A stretch of DNA of 11,365 nt from positions 1 to 11,365 of the forward strand of contig CANFJD010000063.1 of assembly GCA_947447315.1 (NCBI GenBank), read 5' to 3'. Shown piece by piece: positions 1-7,344 of the stretch; the stretch's first letter is position 1, and every line of letters starts with the position of its first letter. The notes under the pieces are model-generated. The model was not told where the DNA came from, did not search any database, and saw nothing but the letters and a program-made list of their open reading frames with translations. This DNA is from Fimbriimonadaceae bacterium. Its GTDB lineage: Bacteria; Armatimonadota; Fimbriimonadia; Fimbriimonadales; Fimbriimonadaceae. A program made the position numbers and the translations under genes.

Positions 1-421
1 CAAGGCAACGATCGGGTTTGATGCCTTCCCCGAGCTACAGGTCCCGGCCGTGGTCTCTGAGATTGGAACGTCGGCTAATTTTCAGCTGGGCACCGTGGAG
101 GTGAGGCTGACGGTCTTGGGCCGAGACGATCGCCTTAAACCCGGAATGACGGCGGACGCCAACATCTTCATCTCGTCCTTTTCTCAAGTTGCGACGGTGC
201 TGCCTTCCGCGCTTGTCATATCTGGAAAAACCGCGAGTGTTTACGTGGTTGAAAAGGGAATCGTGAGAAAACGCGGTGTCACCTGGGCGAAAGCTGATGG
301 AGAAACCACTGTTGTCCTCAAGGGGTTACAAGCGGGGGACTTGGTGCTCACCACCCCGCGTTCCAGCAGCCCTGGATCGCGGGTCCAGGTGTCAATACCT
401 AAGCCTTCGGGAGCCAATTAG
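1..421 (+). CDS. Membrane-fusion (periplasmic adaptor) protein of an ABC exporter, C-terminal part
   Basis: The gene is cut by the window start; codons are open from base 2 to the TAG at 419-421, giving about 139 residues. The segment with LKPGMTADANIFIS is typical of the last beta-barrel of HlyD/MacA/RND-type adaptors, where a '(L)xPGMxxxv' motif precedes the membrane-proximal domain. The following stretch (VLPSALVISGKTASVYVV, then GLQAGDLVLTTP) matches the membrane-proximal beta domain that ends these proteins. Such adaptors bridge an inner-membrane ABC transporter to an outer-membrane channel or to the periplasm. The permease gene starts 4 bases downstream and the ATPase gene follows, so the three genes almost certainly form one operon and one tripartite pump. 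The substrate cannot be deduced. The N-terminus (membrane anchor, coiled-coil hairpin, lipoyl domain) lies outside the window. Confidence 0.85.
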   Translation, partial: KATIGFDAFPELQVPAVVSEIGTSANFQLGTVEVRLTVLGRDDRLKPGMTADANIFISSFSQVATVLPSALVISGKTASVYVVEKGIVRKRGVTWAKADGETTVVLKGLQAGDLVLTTPRSSSPGSRVQVSIPKPSGAN

Positions 422-425
422 GGCC

Positions 426-1646
426 GTGCTATTTGCCCTGCGAGTTGGGTTTCGATACTTTCGATCCGGCGGGTCCCAAATTATTCTGAGCATCGCCAGC
501 GTTGCTTTCGGCGTAACGGTTTACTTGTTCATAACATCGCTCATTTTTGGTTTGCAAAAGGGATTCATAGCCACAACCGTAGGAAGTTCATCCCACATCA
601 CCGTACTTCCGCTGGAAAACGTTGCGCGTATATTGCTCATAAAGGGAGTTACCAACCTTGGCACATCATTACCATTTAATGATCGCGAGCTAGTCCTGAG
701 AAACTATGTCTCAACGGTAGCGGAGCTAGATAAGATTCCGGGGTTAATTGCGGTGAGCCCGGTGTCATCAGGATCAGGAACGGTCATCAAGGGTGGGCAG
801 GTGCGCACTATCTCAATCCTCGGAATCGACGAGAATCGTGGGTCGCAGATTTTCGATCTTCGGAAAGCGATGAAATTTGGAATTCTCGACCTTGGTGGCC
901 AAGGTTGTACCGTTGGCGTTGAGTTGGCTAGGTTGCTAGGTCTCACGGTTGGGGACAAAGTTCGCGCAGTGAGCGCCAAAGGCGTCGAGATGGTGATGCG
1001 AATCACGGGCATTTTCAAGGCCGGAAACATCAATGCCAACGAGCGATCATTTTATGTCTCCTTAGCTAATGGTCAGCGGCTCAACGACATGGTCGGGGCA
1101 GTCTCTCGAATCGAAACGCAGGTTCAAGATCCGTTCGTCGATGCCGTGATCGCCGAAGTGATCGCTGCCAAAACCGGTTTGAAAGTGCAGACCTGGCAAG
1201 AGGTAAACGGAGACCTCTTAAGTGGCCTTGCCGCCCAAAAGCAAACGACCGATATCATTCGACTATTCGTCATGATCTTGGTAGCAACCTCGGTTGCTAG
1301 TGTGCTGATCGTAAGCGTGATGCAGCGCAGTCGAGAAATTGGCATCCTCAAAAGCATGGGCGCTTCGACCTTTGCTTTACAGGGAATCTTTACCTATTTA
1401 GGTGCGCTTGTGGGCTTTTCGGGAGCCCTAGTAGGCACGGGTATAGGGGGATCGTTGATCTTATGGCTGGGTGACCTACCCGGTGATAGTAGCATCAAGC
1501 CGGGCTTCTGGATGCCCATCGAGATGCAAACCCGATTTCTGGTCGAAGCATTCTTTGTAACGGCTGGAATTGCCACGGTTGCCGCTTTACTCCCCGCGCG
1601 AAGAGCGGCCCTTATGAATCCAGTCGATGTCATTCGGCAGGGATAG
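426..1646 (+). CDS. ABC transporter permease, FtsX/LolC-E/MacB-like
   Basis: I chose the GTG at 426 as start (406 residues). It lies 4 bases after the adaptor stop and gives the expected N-terminus LFALRVGFRYFRSGGSQ, a short cytoplasmic helix before the first membrane segment. An earlier in-frame start at 276 would put 50 residues inside the adaptor gene and is unlikely. Membrane segment 1 is at about residues 17-40. A large periplasmic core domain (MacB_PCD type) follows to about residue 270. Three more membrane segments lie near 278-298, 318-350 and 373-393. The loop REIGILKSMGAS after segment 2 is the conserved coupling region of FtsX-family permeases, and the protein ends with the usual LLPARRAALMNPVDVIRQG. 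This four-helix layout fits LolC/E and MacB-type mechanotransmission transporters, which move lipoproteins, peptides or small molecules from the periplasmic side. It probably works as a homodimer with the next gene's ATPase. Confidence 0.9.
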   Translation: MLFALRVGFRYFRSGGSQIILSIASVAFGVTVYLFITSLIFGLQKGFIATTVGSSSHITVLPLENVARILLIKGVTNLGTSLPFNDRELVLRNYVSTVAELDKIPGLIAVSPVSSGSGTVIKGGQVRTISILGIDENRGSQIFDLRKAMKFGILDLGGQGCTVGVELARLLGLTVGDKVRAVSAKGVEMVMRITGIFKAGNINANERSFYVSLANGQRLNDMVGAVSRIETQVQDPFVDAVIAEVIAAKTGLKVQTWQEVNGDLLSGLAAQKQTTDIIRLFVMILVATSVASVLIVSVMQRSREIGILKSMGASTFALQGIFTYLGALVGFSGALVGTGIGGSLILWLGDLPGDSSIKPGFWMPIEMQTRFLVEAFFVTAGIATVAALLPARRAALMNPVDVIRQG

Positions 1647-1652
1647 TCGCCG

Positions 1653-2333
1653 ATGTTGATTGATTTAAAGGGAGTGGCTAAAATCTATGCTGGATTAGTG
1701 CCGTTCCGCGCCTTGTCGGATGTCAACCTGCAAGTAGACACCGGTGAATTCGCCGCGATCGTTGGGCAATCAGGAAGTGGGAAATCAACGCTTCTTAATT
1801 TGATTGGGCTGCTTGATAAGGTTAGTGAAGGCACTTACTTGCTAGATGGCATTGATGTTTCCACCCGATCGGATGCCGACTTAACCAGGTTGCGGGGAAC
1901 CAAGGTCGGATTCGTTTTCCAGTTCCACTATCTTCTTCCCGACTTTACGGTGCTCGAAAATGTGTTGATGCCCAGCGCGGTATTGGAATCCCGGCCCAGC
2001 AAACAAGATCGTTCGGAGGCAATGCGCCTGCTCGAGCGTGTTGGGGTGGCCAAGCATGCCGGCAAGCTTGCAAACGCCATCTCGGGGGGAGAGCAGCAGC
2101 GGGTGGCAATCGCCCGAGCGCTGGCTCGGGGAAAGCCGCTGATCCTGGCCGACGAACCGACCGGAAACTTGGATACCGCGAATAGCGATGCCGTCTTTAA
2201 ACTCATGCGCGAGATTCACGAGGAAAAGAAGACCACCTTCCTGATCGTCACCCACGATGAAAGAATTGCGGCGCAGTGCGATCGAATCGTTAAGGTGACG
2301 GACGGTCGGATTGTGGATGATCAGCGAGTATAG
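1653..2333 (+). CDS. ABC transporter ATP-binding protein, LolD/MacB-like
   Basis: This 226-residue protein has the full length of a LolD-type ATPase with every hallmark in order: Walker A GQSGSGKST (38-46), Q-loop Gln90, ABC signature ISGGEQQR (143-150), Walker B LILADEP (163-169) followed by the family-typical TGNLD, and H-loop His201 in VTHD. It hydrolyses ATP to drive the permease encoded 6 bases upstream. The ATG at 1653 has only a weak purine stretch (GGGA) before it, so translation may be coupled to the permease stop. The TAG stop at 2331-2333 is 6 bases from the end of a - strand gene remnant, so the operon ends here with convergent sequence. I see no clear terminator hairpin in the short gap. 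The LolD-versus-MacB distinction cannot be made from the ATPase alone. Confidence 0.95.
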   Translation: MLIDLKGVAKIYAGLVPFRALSDVNLQVDTGEFAAIVGQSGSGKSTLLNLIGLLDKVSEGTYLLDGIDVSTRSDADLTRLRGTKVGFVFQFHYLLPDFTVLENVLMPSAVLESRPSKQDRSEAMRLLERVGVAKHAGKLANAISGGEQQRVAIARALARGKPLILADEPTGNLDTANSDAVFKLMREIHEEKKTTFLIVTHDERIAAQCDRIVKVTDGRIVDDQRV

Positions 2334-2339
2334 CCCCGC

Positions 2340-2696
2340 CTATGCGCTTGGTTTCCGGTTGGTTCGCTCGTTGTCCTGCGCCAAGCGAGCCGTCGCCTCA
2401 ACGCGTTTTCGGCGTGTTTCTGGACGTTTGGTATTGAGAATCCACTCCAAAATCTCTCGCACGGCTGACTTGGGAAAACCTTGGAAGTTTGTTCCGATTC
2501 GGGATATTGCTGAAGCCAGGCTGACTAATGAATCCGTCCGCTCGATTGACGGCAATCCGGTCGGCAAAATATCGGGCATGAACCGTTCTGGCATCTCCCC
2601 TACCAGGGAGTGATACTTCACGAAGCGGCTCCGGTATTCGAAACCGCATGGTTCCTTCGAGTACCTCGGAAACCAGGATGAGAGCCCATCTCGCAA
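2340..2696 (-). pseudogene. Remnant of a YdeI/OmdA-family protein (C-terminal part)
   Basis: The last 60 or so residues of this - strand frame (about 2540 down to 2340) contain NFQGFPKSAVREILEWIL, then NTKRPETRRKRVEATARLAQ. From memory these match the C-terminal helices of the YdeI/OmpD-associated (OmdA, 'bacteriocin-protection') family, whose usual pattern is WI..AKRPETR..RI..T..L. The family is about 150-200 residues long. Upstream of 2540 the frame continues as MPERFMPDILPTGLPSIERTD without recognisable family sequence, and stops occur in all three frames further up. The front of the gene is therefore missing or frameshifted. The adjacent - strand frame (2398-2814, beginning VPEKVQAEFHGLG) may carry part of the older N-terminal half. 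It sits tail to tail with the ABC ATPase gene. Not certain: it could be a short intact but divergent protein. Confidence 0.5.
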
Positions 2697-3520
2697 TGTG
2701 TCGAGTGTGGAAAGTGACGATCATGCTACCGCGAGAACGGCAGCGAAAAAACCTGCCGCGAAATAACCCTAGCCCATGAAACTCTGCCTGCACTTTCTCG
2801 GGAACCTGTGTCAATGTTGACTTTAAGGCGTTTCAAGTGATCGGTGCCGCTTGGGAATGCCGAGTGCCTCCCCGAAGTCGTTCTCTTTCGCGTATTTGGA
2901 GGCTTTGATCTGCGTAATCCCAGGACTCCGGCCCGGGCCGCCGCCAGTCTCAGGACGAGAGGCATGCCACCCAGCCGAAGGGCTAGTGACCGCAACGCCT
3001 CGGTGGAAGCCGAGAACTTGAGGCGAGAGGGGGCACGATCCCCAAACAGGGCCGCTCCTTCTTCAATCGGCGACGGATCGAGCGGAACTCCGTCTCTCCA
3101 TCTACACCCAAACCGACTCGCGACGTGATCAGCAGGGGAAAACTGCGAATTCCGGCCAAGCTAACCGAGTGCCATTTGGATTCCAGATCGGCTGCTGGCC
3201 AAAAGAGATCGGCGCAAGCTTCTCGCGAATGAACCTTACGCGGGAACATAGCGGGATCAGCGAACAAAGCCGCTGTCTTCTGGGGGGAAACCGATCGATC
3301 GTGCAATCGGCATTGATCGCCCGGAGCCCTCGAGAATCTCGATCCGTCAATTTCCCATTCCAACGCTTTACAACGGTGGATTGATTCTGGGGCAAATACG
3401 CGTGCCGAAGAATCGATCTTCCTTCGCGCGCTAACAACTTCGCTGGATTTCGGGGTTGTCCGTTTGCCTGGGTCGGAAGCGGCTTCGGCCACCATCCGGA
3501 ACCGATTCTAAGCTACCCAG
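2697..3520. other. Unassigned region, probably decayed coding sequence
   Basis: No convincing intact gene is visible in these roughly 820 bases. Several overlapping frames are open (+ 2844-3128, + 3169-3384; - 2983-3495, - 3129-3437), but none matches a family I recognise, and their composition (many Arg, Ser, Pro, Cys) is typical of out-of-frame translation. One - strand frame without any ATG, GTG or TTG codon, 3062 to the TAA at 2823 (79 codons), ends in a protein-like, lysine- and glutamate-rich stretch, ITQIKASKYAKENDFGEALG, unlike its surroundings. It may be the tail of a lost gene. A short hairpin (GACGGA/TCCGTC, near 3072-3095) is too weak to name. I see no tRNA, RNase P, tmRNA or transposase motif and no clear terminal inverted repeats. 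Confidence 0.4.
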
Positions 3521-4015
3521 ATGCTCGGGGCGGTTGGCAACGGCTGGTGTATTCTCGGCCTTGTGCCGCAGTCGATATCGATACTGCCCGCTACTCCCGC
3601 CGACATTCCGGACCTCGCCGCGCTCCGCGGTGGAGGAACCCAGCTTGAACAAACGATGCTCGGATACCTCCAAGGCTCGTACTCTCCTCGATTCGCAGAA
3701 AAAGATCGAGCGGTCTTCGTTGCTCGGTTGGATGACGATTTCGCTGGTTACGCCGCCGGCCACAGAACGACTCGATTCGGTTGCGACGGAGAACTTCAGT
3801 GGCTAAATGTCGCCGAGAAACATCGAGGCATCGGGGTATCCGACGCGCTCATCCAGAGAATGCTCGAATGGTTTCGAGCATTGAAAATCAATCGGGTCTG
3901 CGTCAGCGTTGATCCTGAAAATCAAATTGCACGCCGCGTCTATAAGCGCCATGGGGCTGCTGAAATGGATCCATACTGGCTCGTTTGGTCAGATCTTTGC
4001 CTAACTGGACTTTAG
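3521..4015 (+). CDS. GNAT-family N-acetyltransferase
   Basis: This is a single-domain GNAT protein of 164 residues from the ATG at 3521, or 150 from the in-frame GTG at 3563. The GTG start gives MPQSISILPATPADIPDLA, a typical GNAT first strand and helix, and is at least as likely; neither start has a clear ribosome binding site. Motif A, which binds acetyl-CoA pyrophosphate, is seen as LNVAEKHRGIGVSDALIQRM (R-G-I-G-V near residue 102 from the ATG). The C-terminal part has VSVDPENQIARRVYKRHGA, matching the motif B 'N..A...Y...GF' region, and ends WLVWSDL. Such enzymes transfer an acetyl group from acetyl-CoA to an amine; the acceptor is unknown. The gene stands alone, 106 bases before the sigma factor gene. 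No sign of damage is seen. Confidence 0.85.
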   Translation: MLGAVGNGWCILGLVPQSISILPATPADIPDLAALRGGGTQLEQTMLGYLQGSYSPRFAEKDRAVFVARLDDDFAGYAAGHRTTRFGCDGELQWLNVAEKHRGIGVSDALIQRMLEWFRALKINRVCVSVDPENQIARRVYKRHGAAEMDPYWLVWSDLCLTGL

Positions 4016-4121
4016 CCAAGGGCTCGGTACCCCGATTGATCTCCCAACAAAACCCGCACGCAAAAAAGTTTTTGTCCGAAAGCGATGATCTGATTCTCGA
4101 CTTCGCCGCGCCTTTAATCCG

Positions 4122-5597
4122 ATGTCCAGCGAATCGTCCGAAAATCTCATATTTCTGGCCCTGGCGGGTAACCGACCGGCCGCCGAGACGCTGGTATCCA
4201 GGCACCGGCTGCTCGTGGAGTCTGTCGCATTCCGAGCCCTCGGAAATTGGGATGACGCCAAAGATGTAGCCCAAGAAACCTTGGTCTACATAATCCAGCG
4301 TCTCCCCGAGCTCCGCGCGCCCAGCAAGCTGGGCGCGTGGGTTCGGCAGCTCACCCTCTCGCACTGTACTACCTATCGCCGCCGCCGGGGAACCCGATAC
4401 CTCGGCGCCCCCATCCATAGCCTCAACGAAGCGTCCGAAGAGGCTGACTACTCTTCCCGATTGGCGATCCGTCAATCGATCGACCAACTCTCCGAGTCGC
4501 ACCGCACTGTGCTTCTCATGCACTACGTCGGCGGCTGGTCTATCTCCGAGATCGCGCACCTCACCGACGTTCCCGCGAACACCGTCCGAAGCCGCCTCAT
4601 GGCCGCCAAGCGCCAAGTTCGCGCCGATTTCTTCGAATCCCCAACCCCCATGACCGCATCTAAACCCAATCTCAGTTCTTCTATCCGCTCGATGATCGAA
4701 GATGCATTTCCCAATGCATCCGTCATCGACGTGCAACCCAACCCCGAGCCGTGGCAACCTTTCGGTCCCCGCGTGCAACTCAAAACCTCCACCGGACAAG
4801 AAATCTCCGTCGATTTCCGCCGAGGGTTCACTCCGTTCCGCGTCCAGTTGGCTGAGCTTCTCGCCGCGAACGGCATTCCTGGGCCGCGCATCATCACCAG
4901 CTCCCTAAGAGAGGGCGATGTGCTGTGCGAGCTACCCCGAGGCGAAAATCTCAGCTTTTGGACCCTCGGCGGCACGCCTCACCGCATCAAAATCGCCACC
5001 GAGCGCGCAATCGAAGGTCTCGACCGATTGCAAAGCTGTACCGAAGCCCTCCGGAACAGTCCCTTAGCCGCGCAAATAGAAACGCGAACCCTGGCCGACG
5101 AACTCGCCACCCTCACCGAGGACGCCCGGTGGAATGCGAACTCATGGCTCGCCGAGGAGGGCAAGCACCGAACAGCGTGGTTGAAAGACCCGTGGTTCGC
5201 CGACGCCGTCGCTCAGGTAGCGGCTCGTATCCCTTCCGTAGAGCTTCCGTTGGTCTACACCGACGACCATTTCTTCTACCCCCAGTACTTCCGAATCGCT
5301 GGCGAAACTGAACGCAACGAAATCCTCGAATTCTCGCATTGGGCCGGTCACTTCGGCGACCCCCTCATCGGCCTCGCCATGGTTTGGGTATCCGACTGCT
5401 ACCCATTCGTGCACACCGGGTTTGTGGAGCAAATCCTTTGGCGGAGAGGCATTTCGCGGCAGCACTTCGCGCCCCGTCTCATCCTCAAGGCCCTCCAAAT
5501 GATCGCCCGCGACCTACCCGTAAACCGACCCGTGGCCGACGTGGGCTACTACTACATGCTAACCAACCTGGCTAAACAAGGGCTAAGCTGGCTTTAA
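4122..5597 (+). CDS. ECF-like RNA polymerase sigma factor fused to a degenerate APH-type kinase domain
   Basis: The 491-residue protein begins with a sigma-70 region 2 (about 10-90): DDAKDVAQETLVYIIQRLPEL is the core-binding helix, followed by a basic YRRRRG stretch. Region 4 is at about 118-168: QLSESHRTVLLMHYVGGWSI, then the helix-turn-helix SEIAHLTDVPANTVRSRLMAAKR. ECF sigma factors usually end near here. This one continues for about 300 residues. The extension resembles an aminoglycoside/choline phosphotransferase fold: an N-lobe-like stretch (200-275, with LAELLAANGIPGPRII and a hinge-like LCELPRGENL), then VYTDDHFFYPQYF (378-390) where such kinases have HGDxHxxN, then ILEFSHWAGHFGDPLIGLA (401-419) where they have 'iDwe.a..GDP..DLA'. 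Asp381 and GDP are kept, but the Asn position is Tyr385, the metal-binding Asp position is Glu403, and no N-lobe Lys is evident. The extension may bind a ligand rather than phosphorylate. No anti-sigma gene is adjacent. Confidence 0.88.
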   Translation: MSSESSENLIFLALAGNRPAAETLVSRHRLLVESVAFRALGNWDDAKDVAQETLVYIIQRLPELRAPSKLGAWVRQLTLSHCTTYRRRRGTRYLGAPIHSLNEASEEADYSSRLAIRQSIDQLSESHRTVLLMHYVGGWSISEIAHLTDVPANTVRSRLMAAKRQVRADFFESPTPMTASKPNLSSSIRSMIEDAFPNASVIDVQPNPEPWQPFGPRVQLKTSTGQEISVDFRRGFTPFRVQLAELLAANGIPGPRIITSSLREGDVLCELPRGENLSFWTLGGTPHRIKIATERAIEGLDRLQSCTEALRNSPLAAQIETRTLADELATLTEDARWNANSWLAEEGKHRTAWLKDPWFADAVAQVAARIPSVELPLVYTDDHFFYPQYFRIAGETERNEILEFSHWAGHFGDPLIGLAMVWVSDCYPFVHTGFVEQILWRRGISRQHFAPRLILKALQMIARDLPVNRPVADVGYYYMLTNLAKQGLSWL

Positions 5598-5621
5598 AGC
5601 CCGTGTTATAGCTTTAAGAAT

Positions 5622-5650
5622 GGAGCTCGCCGGCTTTCCGGCCGAGCTCC
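5622..5650 (+). terminator. Strong hairpin after the sigma factor gene, possible terminator
   Basis: The sequence folds as GGAGCTCG / CGAGCTCC (8 pairs), continuing with CCGG/CCGG past one bulged C, around a CTTT loop: 12 pairs, mostly G-C. It begins 24 bases after the sigma factor stop and ends 70 bases before the lipoprotein start. There is no T-run after it (AATGGCACG follows), so it is not a classical intrinsic terminator on the + strand. It could end transcription in an organism that tolerates U-less terminators, protect an mRNA 3' end, or act in the 5' leader of the next gene. Confidence 0.5.
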
Positions 5651-5720
5651 AATGGCACGTTTAGAGATCATCAAGAGTCTTTCAGAACCTTTTCGTCTAC
5701 CGAACTCGTCATTTGCCGGT

Positions 5721-7339
5721 ATGCCGAGTTGCAGAATTCTGACCGGAGCCGGCGCCGCCTTTGTCCTTGCTGGGTGTGGCGGTAATTCCGGCCATGAGGC
5801 TTCTGAAGGCACCCTCACCATCGGTCACCTCGACTCGGTCACCATCGCCGCGAGTGCCGACAAGGTAAACATCAGCGTCCTTGACCGGAATGGCAAAGTG
5901 ATCGAGGCCAAGGATGGCATTCCTATCCAGGACACATTTTCCCTCGCCAAGATCCCATCCCGAGGAAAAAAGGTGGAAGTCACCTACTTTAGCGGGCCCA
6001 CAGCAATCGGTGAAATCTCCGCTGATATTGAACTAACCGATGGCAAAGAGGAGGTGATAATTGGCGGAAATCCCCTCGGCCCGTACAACCTCGTTTCAAA
6101 CCATCGGGGCTGGTCATTGAAACGCAAAGGCGTGTCACTCACCATCAAAGGCGTCGGATTCGACTACACCCGGCTAGACCAAAATTCCGGTGGCAATTGG
6201 TTCCGGTACGTAGACCCGATGATCACTAAACTCGGGGCCAATACCATCCGCCTCTATGGGCTCCCTTGGACCGATGGTGGTGCCGATACCCCCGGCAGTC
6301 CCGCCTATCAGGCGCAGGATGTCAGCAAAATGCTGGAATTCGCCGCCAAAAACCGCATGCAGGTTCTGGTCGGCGTTTTCGTGGATGGATCCGCCACCGT
6401 CGACCGCGTCACCCAATTTGTGAACCTCGTCCAAGCTGATCCCAACTTCGACGCCGTTTTCGGGTGGTGCGTCGGTAACGAGGTGCCATCCAGCTCTTTC
6501 GCGCAGGTAGACCAGCTGACCAAATCCATAAAGGGTCTCATGAAGCCAGCCGCCAATATCCGGCCCGTCATGACCGCATTGCCCACCGTATCCAGCGGCT
6601 TTGTTGCCACGATCAATTCCGCCATGCCCTCGCTGGATATGATCGGCATCAACACGTTCTACGGCAGCTTCGATGCCAAACACAGCGGCGGCGGCTACCT
6701 AAACACCTAAGCCGCAAATCTCAAGAGCGGCGGTTGGAAGAAGCCCTGGGTGATAACGGAGTACTACAGCTACGACATTCAAGCCCCCGATATGCCGTAC
6801 CAAGTCTTAAACGGCGGCAACAAATACATGCTGGAGCTGAACTCCACCCTAAATGCGCAGAACTACGCCAACAGTTACTCCAAGTACATAGTCAGTGCCG
6901 CCGCGAAACAAGCCGGTTCCATCGGCGACTTCATGTTGAATTACCGGCCGCCCCACAATTCAAAGCTCGTTGCCAGCTGGCTACAACCGTTCGCCTATTC
7001 CGGTGCCTTTACGCCGTTCATAAATCCGCCCTGGAACAAAGGTGCCGACACCTACCGCCGCTTCGCCGCAACCGATGCCATCGCCAGCCTATATGGCGGC
7101 AGTTTTGGTTCCGTTTGTCCACAAATCGTGCTCGATACCGAAATCCCCAGGCTTACTCGCAACCCACGACCCTCGATCTCGGGGCCGGCACCTCCTCCGC
7201 GGTCGGCAGTGGCATCACGAAAAGTACCATCACGTTCAACGTCCCTAACGCCTCGGGCAACAACTATCAGCTCCGTGCCATCGTCAGCAATTCCACCGGT
7301 GCCACCGCCACCGCCGCCATCGGTTTTGCGGTTAAGTAG
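5721..7339 (+). pseudogene. Secreted lipoprotein glycoside hydrolase (TIM-barrel type), broken by in-frame TAA and a frameshift
   Basis: I chose the ATG at 5721 over the earlier 5652 because it gives a lipoprotein signal peptide: MPSCRILTGAGAAFVLAGC, with lipobox LAGC. After a beta-rich N-terminal domain comes a glycosidase-like barrel: LTIKGVGFDY, then ITKLGANTIRLYGLPW, then FGWCVGNEVPS with the predicted acid/base Glu254. The frame stops at TAA 6708-6710 (329 residues). The same frame resumes at once with AANLKSGGWKKPWVITEYYS, whose Glu347 (the stop counted as 330) is the likely nucleophile, and runs on through well-formed sequence to about 7147. Coding then moves to the -1 frame (NPQAYSQPTTLDLGAG) and ends with an Ig-like domain (YQLRAIVSNSTGATATAAIG) at the TAG 7337-7339. 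CAA to TAA and loss of one base, perhaps in the CCCC run near 7147, would explain both lesions. It resembles clan GH-A enzymes (GH5/GH17-like); the exact family is not assigned. Sequencing error is possible. Confidence 0.8.
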
Positions 7340-7344
7340 ACGTT

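Noticed and set aside
276..425. Upstream in-frame extension of the permease start to 276
   Set aside because: It would overlap the adaptor gene by about 145 bases and adds a non-family N-terminus. The GTG at 426 gives a normal FtsX/LolC-type start.
2311..2613. + strand 100-residue frame after the ATPase gene
   Set aside because: It lies opposite the OmdA-like - strand sequence, overlaps the end of the ATPase gene, and has no recognisable motif.
2697..3520. Insertion sequence or structural RNA (RNase P, tmRNA)
   Set aside because: No transposase motif, terminal inverted repeats, target duplication or signature RNA motif was found by eye, so I left it unassigned.
3903..4799. 298-residue - strand reading frame opposite the sigma factor gene
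   Set aside because: The + strand frame encodes clear sigma-70 regions 2 and 4. The antisense frame has no family motif and is open because of the GC-rich codon pattern of the sense gene.
6174..6683. 169-residue - strand frame opposite the glycoside hydrolase
   Set aside because: The sense frame carries the NEV catalytic motif and the barrel strands; the antisense translation shows no recognisable domain.
6708..6710. Reassigned TAA codon (alternative genetic code)
   Set aside because: TAA is used as an ordinary stop at the ends of the sigma factor gene (5597) and the DUF5694 gene (9034), so a genome-wide reassignment is not supported.
6734..7339. Reading the 201-residue + frame as its own gene
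   Set aside because: Only its last 60 or so residues look like protein; the first two thirds overlap the better in-frame continuation of the hydrolase in another frame. It is the post-frameshift tail of the broken gene.
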